NCBI RefSeq assembly: GCF_025840185.1
Contig: NZ_JAMPJU010000006.1
Coordinates: forward strand, 124,001-188,000
Direction: 5' to 3'
From: Brenneria izbisi
Lineage (GTDB): Bacteria > Pseudomonadota > Gammaproteobacteria > Enterobacterales > Enterobacteriaceae
DNA: 64,000 nt
How positions within the stretch are numbered: position 1 is the stretch's first letter; the number at the start of each line of letters is the position of its first letter. A model generated the notes under the pieces. It was not told the origin of the DNA and ran no database searches. It was given only the letters and a program-made list of their open reading frames with translations. The position numbers and the translations under genes were made by a program. This document shows, piece by piece, positions 8,082 through 18,531 of this stretch.

Positions 8082-10145
8082 GTGGATAAAGCGGCAATCC
8101 AGCAGACAGGTATTGCAGAAAAATATACCGATGCTTACGGCAAGGAACAGCTTGTCGAGGCATCGATCAGGGATAAGCTTCTGGCGATGATGGATGCGTC
8201 GGGGAGTGAAGACGCGCCCTTGCCTCCGGTGAAAGTATTTCTTCAGGGACGGGATGCGACCATTACGCTGACTGGCAGCGGCGAATTTGCCTGGACGCTG
8301 GTGTATGAAAACGGCGGACAGGTTCAGGGGCAGATGACCGGCGGCATGGTGCTGACGCTTCCTTCCGCTCTGCCGCTGGGCTATCACCATCTGACCTTGA
8401 CTCAGGCTGATCGGCGTTGGTCGTGCCGCATTATTGTCGCGCCGCCGCGTTGCTATGAACCGGATGCCATCTTGCAGGGTAAGCGCTGGTGGGGCGTTAC
8501 CGTCCAGCTTTACACCTTGCGTTCACAAAATAATTGGGGCGTGGGTGATTTTGGCGATTTGCGCCAGTTGGTCGAGCAGATAGCCCGCCGCGGTGGTGTG
8601 TTTATCGGACTCAATCCGCTGCACTCCTTGTATCCGGCCAATCCTGACGCCGCAAGCCCTTACAGCCCCTCTTCCCGTCACTGGCTGAACGTAATTTACA
8701 TTGATGTCAACCGGGTGGACGATTTTCAGCAGAGCGCGGAGGCACAACAATGGTGGCTGCGCGACGATACGCAGCATGCGGTAACGACGCTGCGTGCCGA
8801 GCGCTGGGTCAACTATGAACCAGTAATGGCGCTGAAACTTACGGCGTTGCGGCTGGCCTTCCGTTATTTTAATCATCGCAGTTCACTGGACCCGCGCATC
8901 AACGCATTCCGTCAGTTTGTGTTCAACGGGGGACAAAGTTTGCAATTGCAGGCCACGTTTGATGCATTGCAGGCTTACCTGAAACGTCAGGGCGAGAATT
9001 ATGCCGACTGGCATCAGTGGCCCGCCCGCTATCATGATGTGCATGGCGAAGCGGTGAAGGCGTTTCGTCACGAACAGGCTGACGAGATCACGTTTTATTG
9101 TTGGTTGCAGTGGCTGGCTTACGAGCAGTTGGCGGAGTGCTTTGCTCACAGTAAACAGCTTGGTCTGCCCATCGGCCTGTATCGTGATTTGGCCGTCGGC
9201 GTGGCGCGCGGCGGTGCGGAAACCTGGGATGAGCGCCAACTGTACTGTCTGGACGCCTCCATCGGCGCGCCGCCGGATCCGCTGGGGCCGCAGGGACAAA
9301 ACTGGCAACTGGCGCCGATGAATCCCTCTATGCTGCGCATGCGCGGCTATCAGCCTTTTATTGATGTGTTGCGCAGCAATATGGCGCATTGCGGCGCGTT
9401 GCGTATCGATCATGTGATGGCGCTGCTGCGGTTGTGGTGGATACCTGAAGCGGAATCGGCGGTGAACGGGGCGTATGTCCATTATCCGGTGGATGAACTG
9501 TTGGCTGTGCTGGCGCTGGAGAGTCAGCGGCACCGCTGTTTGGTGATTGGCGAGGATTTGGGGACGGTGCCGCGAGAAATTGTCAGCAAATTGCAGGACT
9601 TCGGGGTGTATTCCTACAAAGTGCTGTTTTTTGAAAAGGATGACAAAAACGCCTTCCGCCCGCCCGCGGATTACCCGCGTCAGGCGATGGCCACCATCAC
9701 CACGCATGATCTGCCTACGCTGCGCGGTTACTGGCAGGCGGTGGATTTATCGCTGGGCAAGGATCTGGGGCTGTACCCGAATCCGGGATTATTGCAACAG
9801 CAGATCCAACAGCGTGAAAAAGCCAAACAAGGGTTATTGAATGCGCTGCATCAGCACGGCCTGCTGCCGCAGCGGGTGGGGCGAAATTCGGCGTTGACGA
9901 CCATGGGCGCTCCGCTTAACCGTGGGGTTCAGCGTTACCTCGCCGATAGCGCCAGTGCGCTGGTGGGTTTTCAACTGGAAGACTGGCTGGATATGGCGAC
10001 GCCGGTCAATGTCCCCGGCACCAGCCGGGAATATCCCAACTGGCGACGAAAGCTGACGCGCACGTTGGAATCCATCTTTTCCGATTGTTATCTGGAACGG
10101 TTGATCCGCGATATTGATTTACGGCGCGGGGCGCCGGTGAAGTGA
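8082..10145 (+). CDS. malQ: MalQ, 4-alpha-glucanotransferase (amylomaltase)
   Basis: A GH77 amylomaltase of 687 residues that shuffles glucosyl units between maltodextrins so that MalP has long enough substrates. Catalytic motifs are intact: the nucleophile Asp in RIDHVMALLRLWW, the acid/base Glu in GEDLGTVP and the third acid in TTHDLPTLRGYW. I chose the GTG start at 8082 because AAGGAG at 8064-8069 precedes it and the protein then begins VDKAAIQQTG, matching the family. An earlier ATG at 8022 would overlap malP by 38 bases and lacks a good ribosome binding site. It forms an operon with malP. Confidence 0.96.
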   Translation: MDKAAIQQTGIAEKYTDAYGKEQLVEASIRDKLLAMMDASGSEDAPLPPVKVFLQGRDATITLTGSGEFAWTLVYENGGQVQGQMTGGMVLTLPSALPLGYHHLTLTQADRRWSCRIIVAPPRCYEPDAILQGKRWWGVTVQLYTLRSQNNWGVGDFGDLRQLVEQIARRGGVFIGLNPLHSLYPANPDAASPYSPSSRHWLNVIYIDVNRVDDFQQSAEAQQWWLRDDTQHAVTTLRAERWVNYEPVMALKLTALRLAFRYFNHRSSLDPRINAFRQFVFNGGQSLQLQATFDALQAYLKRQGENYADWHQWPARYHDVHGEAVKAFRHEQADEITFYCWLQWLAYEQLAECFAHSKQLGLPIGLYRDLAVGVARGGAETWDERQLYCLDASIGAPPDPLGPQGQNWQLAPMNPSMLRMRGYQPFIDVLRSNMAHCGALRIDHVMALLRLWWIPEAESAVNGAYVHYPVDELLAVLALESQRHRCLVIGEDLGTVPREIVSKLQDFGVYSYKVLFFEKDDKNAFRPPADYPRQAMATITTHDLPTLRGYWQAVDLSLGKDLGLYPNPGLLQQQIQQREKAKQGLLNALHQHGLLPQRVGRNSALTTMGAPLNRGVQRYLADSASALVGFQLEDWLDMATPVNVPGTSREYPNWRRKLTRTLESIFSDCYLERLIRDIDLRRGAPVK

Positions 10146-10155
10146 GCGCATTTGA

Positions 10156-10181
10156 CCAGCATCCCAGATCTGGGATGCTGG
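10156..10181. terminator. Perfect 26-bp palindrome between convergent malQ and nfuA
   Basis: CCAGCATCCCAGA and its exact complement sit back to back, able to form a stable hairpin in either transcript. It lies between the converging malQ and nfuA stops, so a bidirectional terminator is likely. The following T-runs are weak on both sides. Confidence 0.6.
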
Positions 10182-10206
10182 CGGGAAATCAACAGGCGGG
10201 CAGCAA

Positions 10207-10782
10207 TCAGTAGTAGGAATGTTCGCCGCGTTGATGCTCAGTGAGGTCGCGCACGCCTTTCAGTTCAGGGAATTTTTGCAGCAATTCTTTCTCAATGCCT
10301 TCTTTCAGCGTGTAGTCAACCATGGAACAACCGTTACAGCCGCCGCCAAATTGCAGGATCGCCAGACCATCGTCGGTAATTTCCATCAGCGTGACTTTAC
10401 CGCCGTGACCAGCCAACTGCGGATTGATTTGTGATTGCAGTACGTATTCTACGCGCTCTATCAGCGGCGCGTCGTCATCCACTTTACGCATTTTGGCGTT
10501 CGGCGCTTTCAGCGTCAGTTGAGAGCCCAACTGGTCGGTAACGAAGTCGATTTCAGCGTCTTCCAGATAAGGGGCGCTGAGTTCATCCACATAGGCGGAA
10601 ATTTTCTCAAACTTCAGTTCGGTGTCGCTGGCTTCCACGGCGTCCGGCGGACAGTAGGAAACCCCGCACTCTGCGTTTGGCGTGCCGGGATTGATGACGA
10701 AAACACGAATTTGCGTGCCTTCTTCCTGTTTTGCCAACAGTTTCAGAAAGTGTTCCTGAGCAGCGTCAGTAATACGGATCAT
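10207..10782 (-). CDS. nfuA: NfuA, Fe-S cluster carrier and biogenesis protein
   Basis: A 191-residue protein made of an N-terminal degenerate A-type carrier domain (about 1-95) and a C-terminal Nfu domain carrying GGGCNGCSM, whose CxxC binds a shared 4Fe-4S cluster at a dimer interface. It delivers and repairs Fe-S clusters under oxidative stress or iron limitation. I start at MIRITDAAQ (10782), the length of the E. coli protein; the frame remains open nine codons further upstream but that extension is not conserved. It is downstream of gntX on the same strand, as in E. coli. Confidence 0.97.
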   Translation of the reverse strand: MIRITDAAQEHFLKLLAKQEEGTQIRVFVINPGTPNAECGVSYCPPDAVEASDTELKFEKISAYVDELSAPYLEDAEIDFVTDQLGSQLTLKAPNAKMRKVDDDAPLIERVEYVLQSQINPQLAGHGGKVTLMEITDDGLAILQFGGGCNGCSMVDYTLKEGIEKELLQKFPELKGVRDLTEHQRGEHSYY

Positions 10783-10842
10783 AAGGGTAAACTCGATAGT
10801 TGACTGCACTTATCGGTTATAATACGCCCATCCTCCCCTGAA

Positions 10843-11544
10843 CTACAAGGTTCGGCACAAACACCATACCTGAACGCTGACTGCGCCGCGCGCCAGCAGC
10901 AGACGGCTGATTTCCGCGGCGGTGCAGCCGGTGGTGACTACATCGTCCAGCAACGCGACCGTCCTGCCTGCCAGTGATGCCGGGCAGACAAACGCGCCGG
11001 CAAGATTTTTACGGCGGGCGCTGGCGCTGAGTGTTTGTTGAATGCGGGTTTGACGCAGACGATGGATCGCCCGCGGCGAATATTCACAGCCAAGCCAATG
11101 CGCCAGCGGACGCGCTAACCGTTCGGTCTGGTTGAAACCCCGCCGCCACTGACGCTGTTTGTGTAATGGAACGGTAAACAGAACATCGGGACGACATTGC
11201 GGCCCGGTTTCCCGCAGCGCGTACTCCCGATAGGCGCTCAGCCAGGCGAATAAAATCTGGCGCGCCAGGACGGTGGCCAGCTCCGTTTTTCCATGAAACT
11301 TAAACAATTTCAGTAGGATATTGAAGGGCGCACGGTAATCGCTGACAAAAATTATCGATTGCCACGGCGGGGGATGTTGCACGCAACGGCCACATTGCCG
11401 GGTTGGATCGCTGGTGGATAAACCGCAGCGCGGACAGCAGCGGGGCCGGGGCGGTAAATGACGCTGACAAGATGAGCAAATACCCTGTTGGCTATGATAA
11501 AGCGGCAATCGGCATAGCCAGCAGTGGGCGGCGATGGTTAACAT
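10843..11544 (-). CDS. gntX: GntX/ComF-family phosphoribosyltransferase-like protein
   Basis: A 233-residue ComF-type protein. The N-terminus has a zinc-ribbon-like cysteine cluster (CWLCRLPL, CSSC, CCPRCG, CGRC), and the C-terminal half has a phosphoribosyltransferase fold with the PRPP-type loop VALLDDVVTTGCTAAE and the conserved RRGFNQTE. In naturally competent bacteria ComF aids DNA uptake; in E. coli the homologue supports use of DNA as a nutrient together with Hof proteins, and hofMNOPQ is also in this window. The start at 11544 (MLTIAAHCWLC) matches E. coli; longer upstream frames would overlap the bioH promoter. It is divergent from bioH. Confidence 0.93.
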   Translation of the reverse strand: MLTIAAHCWLCRLPLYHSQQGICSSCQRHLPPRPRCCPRCGLSTSDPTRQCGRCVQHPPPWQSIIFVSDYRAPFNILLKLFKFHGKTELATVLARQILFAWLSAYREYALRETGPQCRPDVLFTVPLHKQRQWRRGFNQTERLARPLAHWLGCEYSPRAIHRLRQTRIQQTLSASARRKNLAGAFVCPASLAGRTVALLDDVVTTGCTAAEISRLLLARGAVSVQVWCLCRTL

Positions 11545-11597
11545 AGCGTTTTCCCTCAAATGAACAAGCATGTATGACGAAAGCAGGAAGATAACCG

Positions 11598-12365
11598 ATG
11601 GCAACGTTGTATTGGCACACGGAAGGCACAGGAAAAACGGAACTTGTGCTGTTGCACGGCTGGGGGCTGAATGCTGGGGTATGGCATGGCATTTCATCGC
11701 GGCTGGCGTCGCATTTTCGTCTGCATCTGGTGGACTTGCCTGGTTATGGCAGAAGTCAGGGGTTTGGTCCTGTGTCGCTGGCAGCGATGGCGGACATGGT
11801 TCTGAGGCAGGCGCCGGCGCGCGCTATCTGGCTGGGATGGTCACTCGGCGGGCTGGTTGCCAGTCAGGTGGCGTTAAGTGCGCCGCAGCGGGTAAAGGGA
11901 CTGATTACGCTGGCCTCTTCCCCTTGTTTCCGCGCCCAGAATGACTGGCCGGGCATCAAGCCGGAGGTGCTGCATGGATTTCAGCAGCAACTCCGCGATG
12001 ATTTTCAGCGTACGGTTGAGCGCTTTCTGGCGTTGCAAACGTTGGGAACGGCGAGCGCGCGGCAAGATGTCCGTTTATTGAAAAACGTAGTGTTGGAGCA
12101 ACCTATGCCGCCGGTCGAGGTGCTGAATGGCGGTCTGGCTATTTTGCGTCAGGCGGACTTGCGTCAACCTCTGGCTTCGCTGACGCTGCCTTTCCTGCGG
12201 CTGTATGGCGCGCTGGATGGATTGGTGCCGCGTAAGGTGGCCGGGTTGCTGGATGAACGGTGGCCTGACTCGTCATCGTTAGTGATCCCCAAAGCGGCGC
12301 ATGCTCCGTTTATTTCTCACCCGGCGGCGGTTGTTGAGGCGATAATGGCATTCGCCGACCTGTAA
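11598..12365 (+). CDS. bioH: BioH, pimeloyl-ACP methyl ester carboxylesterase
   Basis: A 255-residue alpha/beta-hydrolase that removes the methyl group from pimeloyl-ACP methyl ester to end the disguised fatty acid phase of biotin synthesis. The nucleophile serine is in GWSLGG (about residue 82), the acid in [10 protein letters not shown] and the histidine in [11 protein letters not shown]. It also has the [12 protein letters not shown] oxyanion region. The ribosome binding site AGGAAG precedes the ATG. It is divergent from gntX with a 53-bp shared promoter region, the same arrangement as in E. coli. Confidence 0.96.
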   Translation: MATLYWHTEGTGKTELVLLHGWGLNAGVWHGISSRLASHFRLHLVDLPGYGRSQGFGPVSLAAMADMVLRQAPARAIWLGWSLGGLVASQVALSAPQRVKGLITLASSPCFRAQNDWPGIKPEVLHGFQQQLRDDFQRTVERFLALQTLGTASARQDVRLLKNVVLEQPMPPVEVLNGGLAILRQADLRQPLASLTLPFLRLYGALDGLVPRKVAGLLDERWPDSSSLVIPKAAHAPFISHPAAVVEAIMAFADL

Positions 12366-12527
12366 ACGACGATAATTTACATTTTCTCCTCAATTTCTCC
12401 ACGATTTCGACCGCTCTGACAGGTAAGGTGAGTTAGCGCCCTGTGGCAAGGGGTTGACCTGCCGATACCCTATGTAGATTGTTCATAGATTCACCACTTC
12501 GGAATATGGCTGAGGAGTCTGTAAGCG

Positions 12528-15500
12528 ATGGCGAGTTTTTTTATCGACCGCCCGATTTTTGCCTGGGTGTTGGCTATTCTTCTCAGCCTGTGCGGAATAC
12601 TGGCGATTAAATCGTTGCCGCTGGAACAATATCCCGATCTCGCGCCACCCAGCGTGCGTATCACCGCCAACTATCCGGGGGCGTCGGCGCAGACGCTGGA
12701 AAATACCGTTACGCAGGTTATCGAGCAGAGTATGACCGGTCTGGATAACCTGATGTACATGGCTTCCGACAGCAGCGGCACCGGGCAGGTCAGAGTCACG
12801 TTGACGTTTGAGGCGGGCACTGATCCTGATGAAGCCCGGCAACAGGTGCAAAACCAGCTTCAGTCCGCCATTCGTAAACTGCCGCAGGATGTGCAGCAGC
12901 AAGGGGTGACGGTCAGTAAGACCGGCGATACCAATATTCTGATGATTGCGTTTGTATCTACCGACGGCAGCATGGAAAGACAGGATATCGCCGATTACGT
13001 CGCCACCAATATTCAGGAGCCCATCAGCCGCATCAGCGGCGTGGGGGAAGTGGATGCCTATGGCTCGCAGTATGCGATGCGCATCTGGCTTGATCCGCTC
13101 AAACTGGTGGATTACGCGCTGACCACGGAAGATGTGGTGAACGCCATCGAATCACAGAACAGCCAGGTTTCGGTAGGACAGGTGGGCGGCGTGCCATCGG
13201 TGGATGATCAGGCGCTTAATGCCGCTATCAACGCCCAGTCGCTGCTCCAGACGCCGCAGCAGTTCCGCGATATCACTCTGCGTGTGAATCCAGAGGGTTC
13301 CGCTGTGTCATTGGGCGATATCGCCACCGTGGAGTTGGGTGCGGAGCGTTATGATTTCCTGACTCGCTATAACGGTCAGGCTGCCTCCGGGCTGGGAGTT
13401 AAGCTGGCCTCCGGCGCCAATGAACTGGAAACCGATAAACGCGTCCGAGAGCGTATCGCGGAACTGGCGCCGTATTTTCCACGTGGGCTGGAGGCCAGAG
13501 TCGCCTTTGAAACCTCACCCTTTGTCAAAGCCTCGATTACCGATGTGGTAAAAACGCTGCTCGAAGCGATTGTGCTGGTTTTTCTGGTGATGTATCTGTT
13601 CCTGCAAAATTTTCGCGCCACGCTGATCCCGACTATCGCGGTGCCGGTGGTGTTGCTCGGTACATTTGCCGTGCTTTACGCTTTTGGCTTCAGCCTGAAT
13701 ACCCTGACCATGTTTGCAATGGTGCTGGCGATCGGTTTGCTGGTGGATGATGCCATCGTGGTGGTGGAAAACGTCGAGCGGGTAATGAGTGAGGAAGGGC
13801 TGTCGCCAAGAGACGCCACACGTAAATCGATGGTGCAGGTGCAAGGCGCGTTGGTGGGGATTGCGCTGGTGCTGTCGGCGGTGTTTGTGCCGATGGCGTT
13901 TTTTGGCGGCACCACCGGTGCAATCTATCGCCAGTTCTCCATTACCATCGTCACCGCCATGATCCTGTCGGTGCTGGTGGCGATGATCCTGACGCCCGCG
14001 CTGTGCGCCACGCTGCTCAAGCCGCTTGCCAAAGGGCAGCATCATGGACGCAAGGGATTTTTTGGCTGGTTTAACCGCTATTTCACCCATCATTCGCTGC
14101 GCTATGAACGCGGCGTAGGTAAAATTCTGCTGAACAGCGGGCGCTGGCTGCTGCTTTATCTGGGTATTATCGGCATCATGGCTTTCCTGTTCCTTAAACT
14201 GCCGACCTCTTTTCTGCCGCAGGAGGATCGGGGCGTTTTTTCCACCCAGGTACAACTGCCGCCGGGCGCGACCCAGCAGCAGACATTGCGGGTGGTCAAC
14301 AAGGTCGAACAGTATTATCTCACCCAGGAAAAAGATAACGTGACATCGGTCTTTTCCATTATCGGCGCGGGGCCAGGCGGCAACGGGCAGAATGTGGCCC
14401 GACTGTTTGTGCGGCTTAAGGATTGGAGCGCGCGCGCTGCTGCTGAAAACAGTTCTTTTGCCATTATCGAACGGGCGACGAAAGCTTTTAGCGACATCAA
14501 CGAAGCGCGCGTGTTCGCCACCAGTCCGCCGTCCATCAACGGGTTGGGCAGCGCGGCGGGATTCGCCATGCAGCTACAGGACCATGCCGGGATGGGGCAT
14601 GAACAGTTTATGCAGATACGCAATCAGTTGCTGGCGATGGCCGGGGACAATCCCGATCTGACGCGGGTACGCCATAACGGTCTGGATGATAACGCGCAGT
14701 TACGGATCCAGATTGATCAACGTAAGGCGCAGGCGTTAGGCGTTTCGATTGACGATATCAACAACACGCTGAAAACCGGCTGGGGTTCCACCTATGTGAA
14801 TGATTTCCTTGATCGTGGGCGGGTGAAGAAGGTCTATGTGCAGGCCGCGGCGAAGTACCGCATGTTGCCGGATGATATCAACCGCTGGTACGTGCGCAAC
14901 AACGATGGCGGTATGGTGCCTTTCAGCGCGTTTGCGCAAACGGCGTGGGAGACGGGTTCCCCGCGTCTGGAACGTTATAATGGCTACGCTTCGCTGGAGA
15001 TTGTCGGGGAAGCCGCGCCGGGCGTCAGTACGGGTACGGCCATGAATCTGATGGAATCACTGGTGGCCAGGCTGCCGCCGGGCATCGGGTTGCAGTGGAC
15101 GGGGATGTCCTTTCAGGAGCGGCTGACCGGGGCGCAAGCGCCGGCATTATATGTCATTTCGTTGCTGGCGGTGTTCCTGTGTCTGGCCGCGCTGTATGAA
15201 AGCTGGACCGTGCCTTTTTCGGTGATGCTGGTCGTGCCGCTGGGAGTGCTGGGCGCGCTGGTCGCAACCTGGGCGCGGGGGCTGGAAAACGATGTCTATT
15301 TTCAGGTGGGGCTGTTGACGGTGGTCGGGCTTTCGGCGAAGAACGCCATTCTGATTGTGGAATTTGCTAATGAGATGAACCAAAAAGGTAAGGATCTGGT
15401 GGAGGCGACGCTGGAGGCTTCCCGTCAGCGATTACGGCCAATACTGATGACGTCGCTGGCGTTTATTTTTGGCGTATTGCCGATGGCGACCAGCGGCGGC

Positions 15501-15641
15501 GCGGGATCAGCCAGTCAACACGCGGTTGGCACTGGCGTGATCGGCGGCATGGTATCCGCGACATTCCTCGCCATCTTTTTTGTCCCGCTGTTTTTCGTCG
15601 TGGTGCGTCGGCGTTTTCCGTTAAAAGAGAAAGTGGATTAG
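12528..15641 (+). CDS. acrD: AcrD, RND-family multidrug efflux pump
   Basis: A 1037-residue HAE1 RND transporter that follows E. coli AcrD closely ([15 protein letters not shown] start, [16 protein letters not shown] in helix 4 with the proton-relay aspartates, [12 protein letters not shown] in helix 10 with the relay lysine in LSAKNAIL, and VRRRFPLK near the end). AcrD exports aminoglycosides and anionic compounds by proton antiport and normally borrows AcrA and TolC. No membrane fusion protein or outer-membrane channel gene is nearby, consistent with an orphan pump. In E. coli acrD lies elsewhere, so the gene has been relocated to the space between bioH and tex, where E. coli carries feoABC. 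Confidence 0.94.
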   Translation: MASFFIDRPIFAWVLAILLSLCGILAIKSLPLEQYPDLAPPSVRITANYPGASAQTLENTVTQVIEQSMTGLDNLMYMASDSSGTGQVRVTLTFEAGTDPDEARQQVQNQLQSAIRKLPQDVQQQGVTVSKTGDTNILMIAFVSTDGSMERQDIADYVATNIQEPISRISGVGEVDAYGSQYAMRIWLDPLKLVDYALTTEDVVNAIESQNSQVSVGQVGGVPSVDDQALNAAINAQSLLQTPQQFRDITLRVNPEGSAVSLGDIATVELGAERYDFLTRYNGQAASGLGVKLASGANELETDKRVRERIAELAPYFPRGLEARVAFETSPFVKASITDVVKTLLEAIVLVFLVMYLFLQNFRATLIPTIAVPVVLLGTFAVLYAFGFSLNTLTMFAMVLAIGLLVDDAIVVVENVERVMSEEGLSPRDATRKSMVQVQGALVGIALVLSAVFVPMAFFGGTTGAIYRQFSITIVTAMILSVLVAMILTPALCATLLKPLAKGQHHGRKGFFGWFNRYFTHHSLRYERGVGKILLNSGRWLLLYLGIIGIMAFLFLKLPTSFLPQEDRGVFSTQVQLPPGATQQQTLRVVNKVEQYYLTQEKDNVTSVFSIIGAGPGGNGQNVARLFVRLKDWSARAAAENSSFAIIERATKAFSDINEARVFATSPPSINGLGSAAGFAMQLQDHAGMGHEQFMQIRNQLLAMAGDNPDLTRVRHNGLDDNAQLRIQIDQRKAQALGVSIDDINNTLKTGWGSTYVNDFLDRGRVKKVYVQAAAKYRMLPDDINRWYVRNNDGGMVPFSAFAQTAWETGSPRLERYNGYASLEIVGEAAPGVSTGTAMNLMESLVARLPPGIGLQWTGMSFQERLTGAQAPALYVISLLAVFLCLAALYESWTVPFSVMLVVPLGVLGALVATWARGLENDVYFQVGLLTVVGLSAKNAILIVEFANEMNQKGKDLVEATLEASRQRLRPILMTSLAFIFGVLPMATSGGAGSASQHAVGTGVIGGMVSATFLAIFFVPLFFVVVRRRFPLKEKVD

Positions 15642-15732
15642 CCGCCCGGAAGAAATGATGCGGCAATTCATCAAACTGTAAGAAAAAATAACTACGTTAT
15701 GTCCTGCTAATTTTGCAATCAAGGACATCACG

Positions 15733-17478
15733 ATGAAAGCTCGCTGGTTACTGCCTTTGCTGTTTGCCGCCGCCCTGCCGGGAATGGCGCAGGCACAGGC
15801 CATTTATCCTATCGACCGCGCCACCATGCTGGCGGGTGGCAAATTCGATTTTAAAGTTGAGTTTGATGAAGTTCTCAAACCGGAAGATATTCGCATTCTG
15901 ATAAATGGTAAGGATTATCAGCAAGTGCTGGGAAAACCGGCCACCTTTGTTGAACGTGAAGACGGCGCGAATGCCTCGACGGTGTGGCTACGGGATGTGC
16001 AGTTGTCTGCCGCCGGAAAATATGTGGTAGAGGCGCAGGCCAGAGGCAAAAAAACACAGGTGACCTGGGACGTTTACCAAACGCCGGAAACGCGCAAAGC
16101 CAAAAACGTGATTCTGTTTATCGGTGATGGTCTGTCGGTGGTTCACCGTACCGGAGCGCGCATTCTGTCCAAAGGTGTTACCGAAGGGAAAGCCGACGGG
16201 CGTCTGGCGATTGACGATCTGCAATACATGGCGTTCGCCGGTACATCCAGTACTGATTCCATTGCCGCCGACAGCGCCAATACCATGAGCGCCTACATGA
16301 CAGGGCATAAGTCCGGCGTGAACGCGCTGGGTGTTTACGTCAGCCGGAGTAAAAACTCGCTGGAGCACCCGAAGCAGGAGACGCTGGGCGAGTTGATTAG
16401 CCGTTCAACGAAGATGTCCGTCGGTGTGGTCAGCGACGCCGAGATTGAAGATGCGACGCCAGCTGCGGTGGTATCCCATACCCGTCGTCGGGCGGACAAA
16501 TCTGAGATCGTCGGCATGTTTTATAACGTGCAACCCAGCGTGATCCTGGGGGGCGGTTCGGCCTATTTCCTGCCCAAGAGCGCGCCGGGTTCCAAGCGTA
16601 AAGACGAAACCAACTACCTCGAAAAATTCCAGCAGGCGGGTTATACGCTGGCAACCGATGCCGATACCCTGAAGAAAAATGCGGCGCAGGCCACCAAACT
16701 GCTGGGGCTGTTTCATAGCGGCAATATGGACGGGGTACTGGATCGCCGTTTTCTGAAAAACGACGTCACCAAAAAATTCCCCAATCAACCGGATCTGACC
16801 GAAATGACGCAGGCGGCGTTGGACGTGCTGTCTAAAAATAAAGACGGCTTCTTCCTGATGGTGGAATCGGCGCTGATCGACAAAGCGTCGCATCCGTTGG
16901 ACTGGGAGCGAGCGTTCTATAACACCATCATGCTCGATCAGTCGGTGGCGCTGGCGCAGAAGTTTGCCGAGAAAAACCCGGACACCATGATCATCGTAAC
17001 GGGCGACCATACGCACGGTATCTCCATTATCGGCACGGTGGATGACAATAAACCGGGCGCCGACATGCGTGAGAAGGTGGGCGTGTATGAAGAGGCGGGC
17101 TTCCCGAATTATCAGGATGCCAATAAAGATGGCTACCCGGACGATGTGAATGTTTCCAAACGTCTGGCGGTGTTCTTCAATAATTTCCCTGACTACTACG
17201 AAACTTTCCGGCCTAAACTGGCAGGCACCTTTGTGCCAGCCGTTGAGAATGACAAAAAAGAGTATGTGGCGAACAAAGCCTATGAAAGCGTACCGGGCGC
17301 CGTGTTTCGCGAAGGCAACCTGCCACGCGCTTCCGATGGCGGCGTGCATTCCGTGGACGATATGGTGATTCAGGCCAGCGGGCCGGGAGCCGAACGGATC
17401 CGCGGTTATATGGAAAACACGGGTCTGTTCCGAGTGATTGTGGATGCCCTGGCGGTAAAACCGCAGGATCAGAAATAA
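15733..17478 (+). CDS. Secreted alkaline phosphatase family protein with an N-terminal beta-sandwich domain
   Basis: A 581-residue protein with a signal peptide (1-21, ending MAQA). Residues about 25-115 form an extra domain that looks like an immunoglobulin-type fold. The alkaline phosphatase domain follows: metal ligands in ILFIGDGLS (Asp132), the phosphorylated serine in IAADSANTMSAYMTG (Ser181), MVESALIDKASH, TGDHTHG, and DGGVHSVDD near the end. It should hydrolyse phosphomonoesters in the periplasm. The active-site signature departs from the PROSITE-type pattern of PhoA (Ala before Asp-Ser, Met in place of Gly/Ala), and at 581 residues it is about 110 longer than E. coli PhoA, so it is a separate subfamily. 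It stands alone 91 bases after acrD. No convincing PHO box was found upstream. Confidence 0.88.
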   Translation: MKARWLLPLLFAAALPGMAQAQAIYPIDRATMLAGGKFDFKVEFDEVLKPEDIRILINGKDYQQVLGKPATFVEREDGANASTVWLRDVQLSAAGKYVVEAQARGKKTQVTWDVYQTPETRKAKNVILFIGDGLSVVHRTGARILSKGVTEGKADGRLAIDDLQYMAFAGTSSTDSIAADSANTMSAYMTGHKSGVNALGVYVSRSKNSLEHPKQETLGELISRSTKMSVGVVSDAEIEDATPAAVVSHTRRRADKSEIVGMFYNVQPSVILGGGSAYFLPKSAPGSKRKDETNYLEKFQQAGYTLATDADTLKKNAAQATKLLGLFHSGNMDGVLDRRFLKNDVTKKFPNQPDLTEMTQAALDVLSKNKDGFFLMVESALIDKASHPLDWERAFYNTIMLDQSVALAQKFAEKNPDTMIIVTGDHTHGISIIGTVDDNKPGADMREKVGVYEEAGFPNYQDANKDGYPDDVNVSKRLAVFFNNFPDYYETFRPKLAGTFVPAVENDKKEYVANKAYESVPGAVFREGNLPRASDGGVHSVDDMVIQASGPGAERIRGYMENTGLFRVIVDALAVKPQDQK

Positions 17479-17506
17479 TTTCCTCATATGAATAGCGTGA
17501 AATACG

Positions 17507-17532
17507 CTCAAGCGGGGGTAACCCCGCTTGAG
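17507..17532. terminator. Hairpin terminator downstream of the alkaline phosphatase gene
   Basis: A perfect 11-bp inverted repeat (CTCAAGCGGGG / CCCCGCTTGAG) with loop GTAA begins 28 bases after the stop codon. The T-tract on the plus strand is poor. It may also stop transcripts coming leftwards from kduI, although kduI ends about 150 bases away. Confidence 0.7.
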
Positions 17533-17682
17533 GTTAATGACAAACCCATCGTAGTGAGCGCGAGGCATCCCTACGGGAACCTCATCACCGTGTTTCCCCT
17601 AATATCTGACTGTGTCAACAGTCTGAAGCGAACGTAGTTCACCTTGCTGCATCTTACGCTATCGGCATAACGCCAGAGGGGA

Positions 17683-18519
17683 TTAGCGTAAATCCAGCAT
17701 CGCGATATGATCCATATCGTCAAACGTCAGATTTTCGCCGATCATGCCCCAAATAAAGGCATAGTTTTGTGTGCCGACGCCGGTGTGAATCGACCAACTG
17801 GGGGAGATCACCGCCTGTTCGTTATGCATCACCAGATGACGTGTTTCATGTGGCTCACCCATCATATGGAAAATAATGGTGTCTTCCTTCATGTCAAAAT
17901 AGAAGTAAACTTCCATTCGGCGTTCATGAGTATGCGTCGGCATTGAATTCCAGTTGCTGCCTTCCGCCAGACGCGTTAACCCCATGCTCAGTTGGCAGGT
18001 TTCCACCACTTCCGGCACCAGATATTTGCAAATAGTCCGTTTGTTGCAGGTCTTGATATCTCCCAACGGTGCTTTGATCGCATCATTCTGTGTAATGATG
18101 CGTGTCGGGTAAACGGCATGCGCGGGGGCGCTGTTATAATACAGTTTTGCCGGTTTAGCCTTGTCCAGGCTACTAAATGCTAAGGCTTTGGCTCCTTTTC
18201 CGACATAGAGCGCTTCCTCATTGCCAATCTGGTAGCGTGTGCCGTCGATAACGATTTTTGCCGGGCCGCCGATATTGATAAGCCCCAGTTCGCGCCGCTC
18301 AAGAAAATAGTTCACGCCAAATTGTTTGCCGATGCCGTCATCAAACGTTATCTCGGCATCCACCGGCATGATCCCGCCCACAACAATACGATCGATATGG
18401 CTGTAAGTCATAGTGTATTGGTTTGGCGTAAATATCTTCTCAATGAGAAATTTCTTTCTCAGATCGGTTGTATCAAGCGTTTTCGCATGTTCACTGTGTA
18501 CACTTTGTCGTACGTCCAT
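17683..18519 (-). CDS. kduI: KduI, 5-keto-4-deoxyuronate isomerase
   Basis: A 278-residue cupin enzyme that converts 4-deoxy-L-threo-5-hexosulose uronate, the product of pectate oligomer cleavage, into 2,5-diketo-3-deoxygluconate. The zinc-binding cluster [16 protein letters not shown] is intact, as is the later [14 protein letters not shown]. It lies 12 bases downstream of kdgT, so the two are co-transcribed. kduD, the next enzyme of the pathway, is not in the window. Its presence is one of the main reasons for assigning a pectinolytic plant-associated host. Confidence 0.97.
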   Translation of the reverse strand: MDVRQSVHSEHAKTLDTTDLRKKFLIEKIFTPNQYTMTYSHIDRIVVGGIMPVDAEITFDDGIGKQFGVNYFLERRELGLINIGGPAKIVIDGTRYQIGNEEALYVGKGAKALAFSSLDKAKPAKLYYNSAPAHAVYPTRIITQNDAIKAPLGDIKTCNKRTICKYLVPEVVETCQLSMGLTRLAEGSNWNSMPTHTHERRMEVYFYFDMKEDTIIFHMMGEPHETRHLVMHNEQAVISPSWSIHTGVGTQNYAFIWGMIGENLTFDDMDHIAMLDLR

Positions 18520-18531
18520 TTTGTAACCTTT

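Noticed and set aside
8883-9707. 274-residue open frame on the minus strand opposite malQ
   Set aside because: Shadow of malQ, His/Arg/Gln-rich composition, no family features.
15642-15732. PHO box before the alkaline phosphatase gene
   Set aside because: Only one weak half (CTGTAA) was found, without the paired 7-bp repeat.
16405-17568. 387-residue open frame on the minus strand opposite the alkaline phosphatase
   Set aside because: It lies wholly antisense to a gene with strong motifs, is rich in His and Arg as frame shadows are, and has no recognisable domain.
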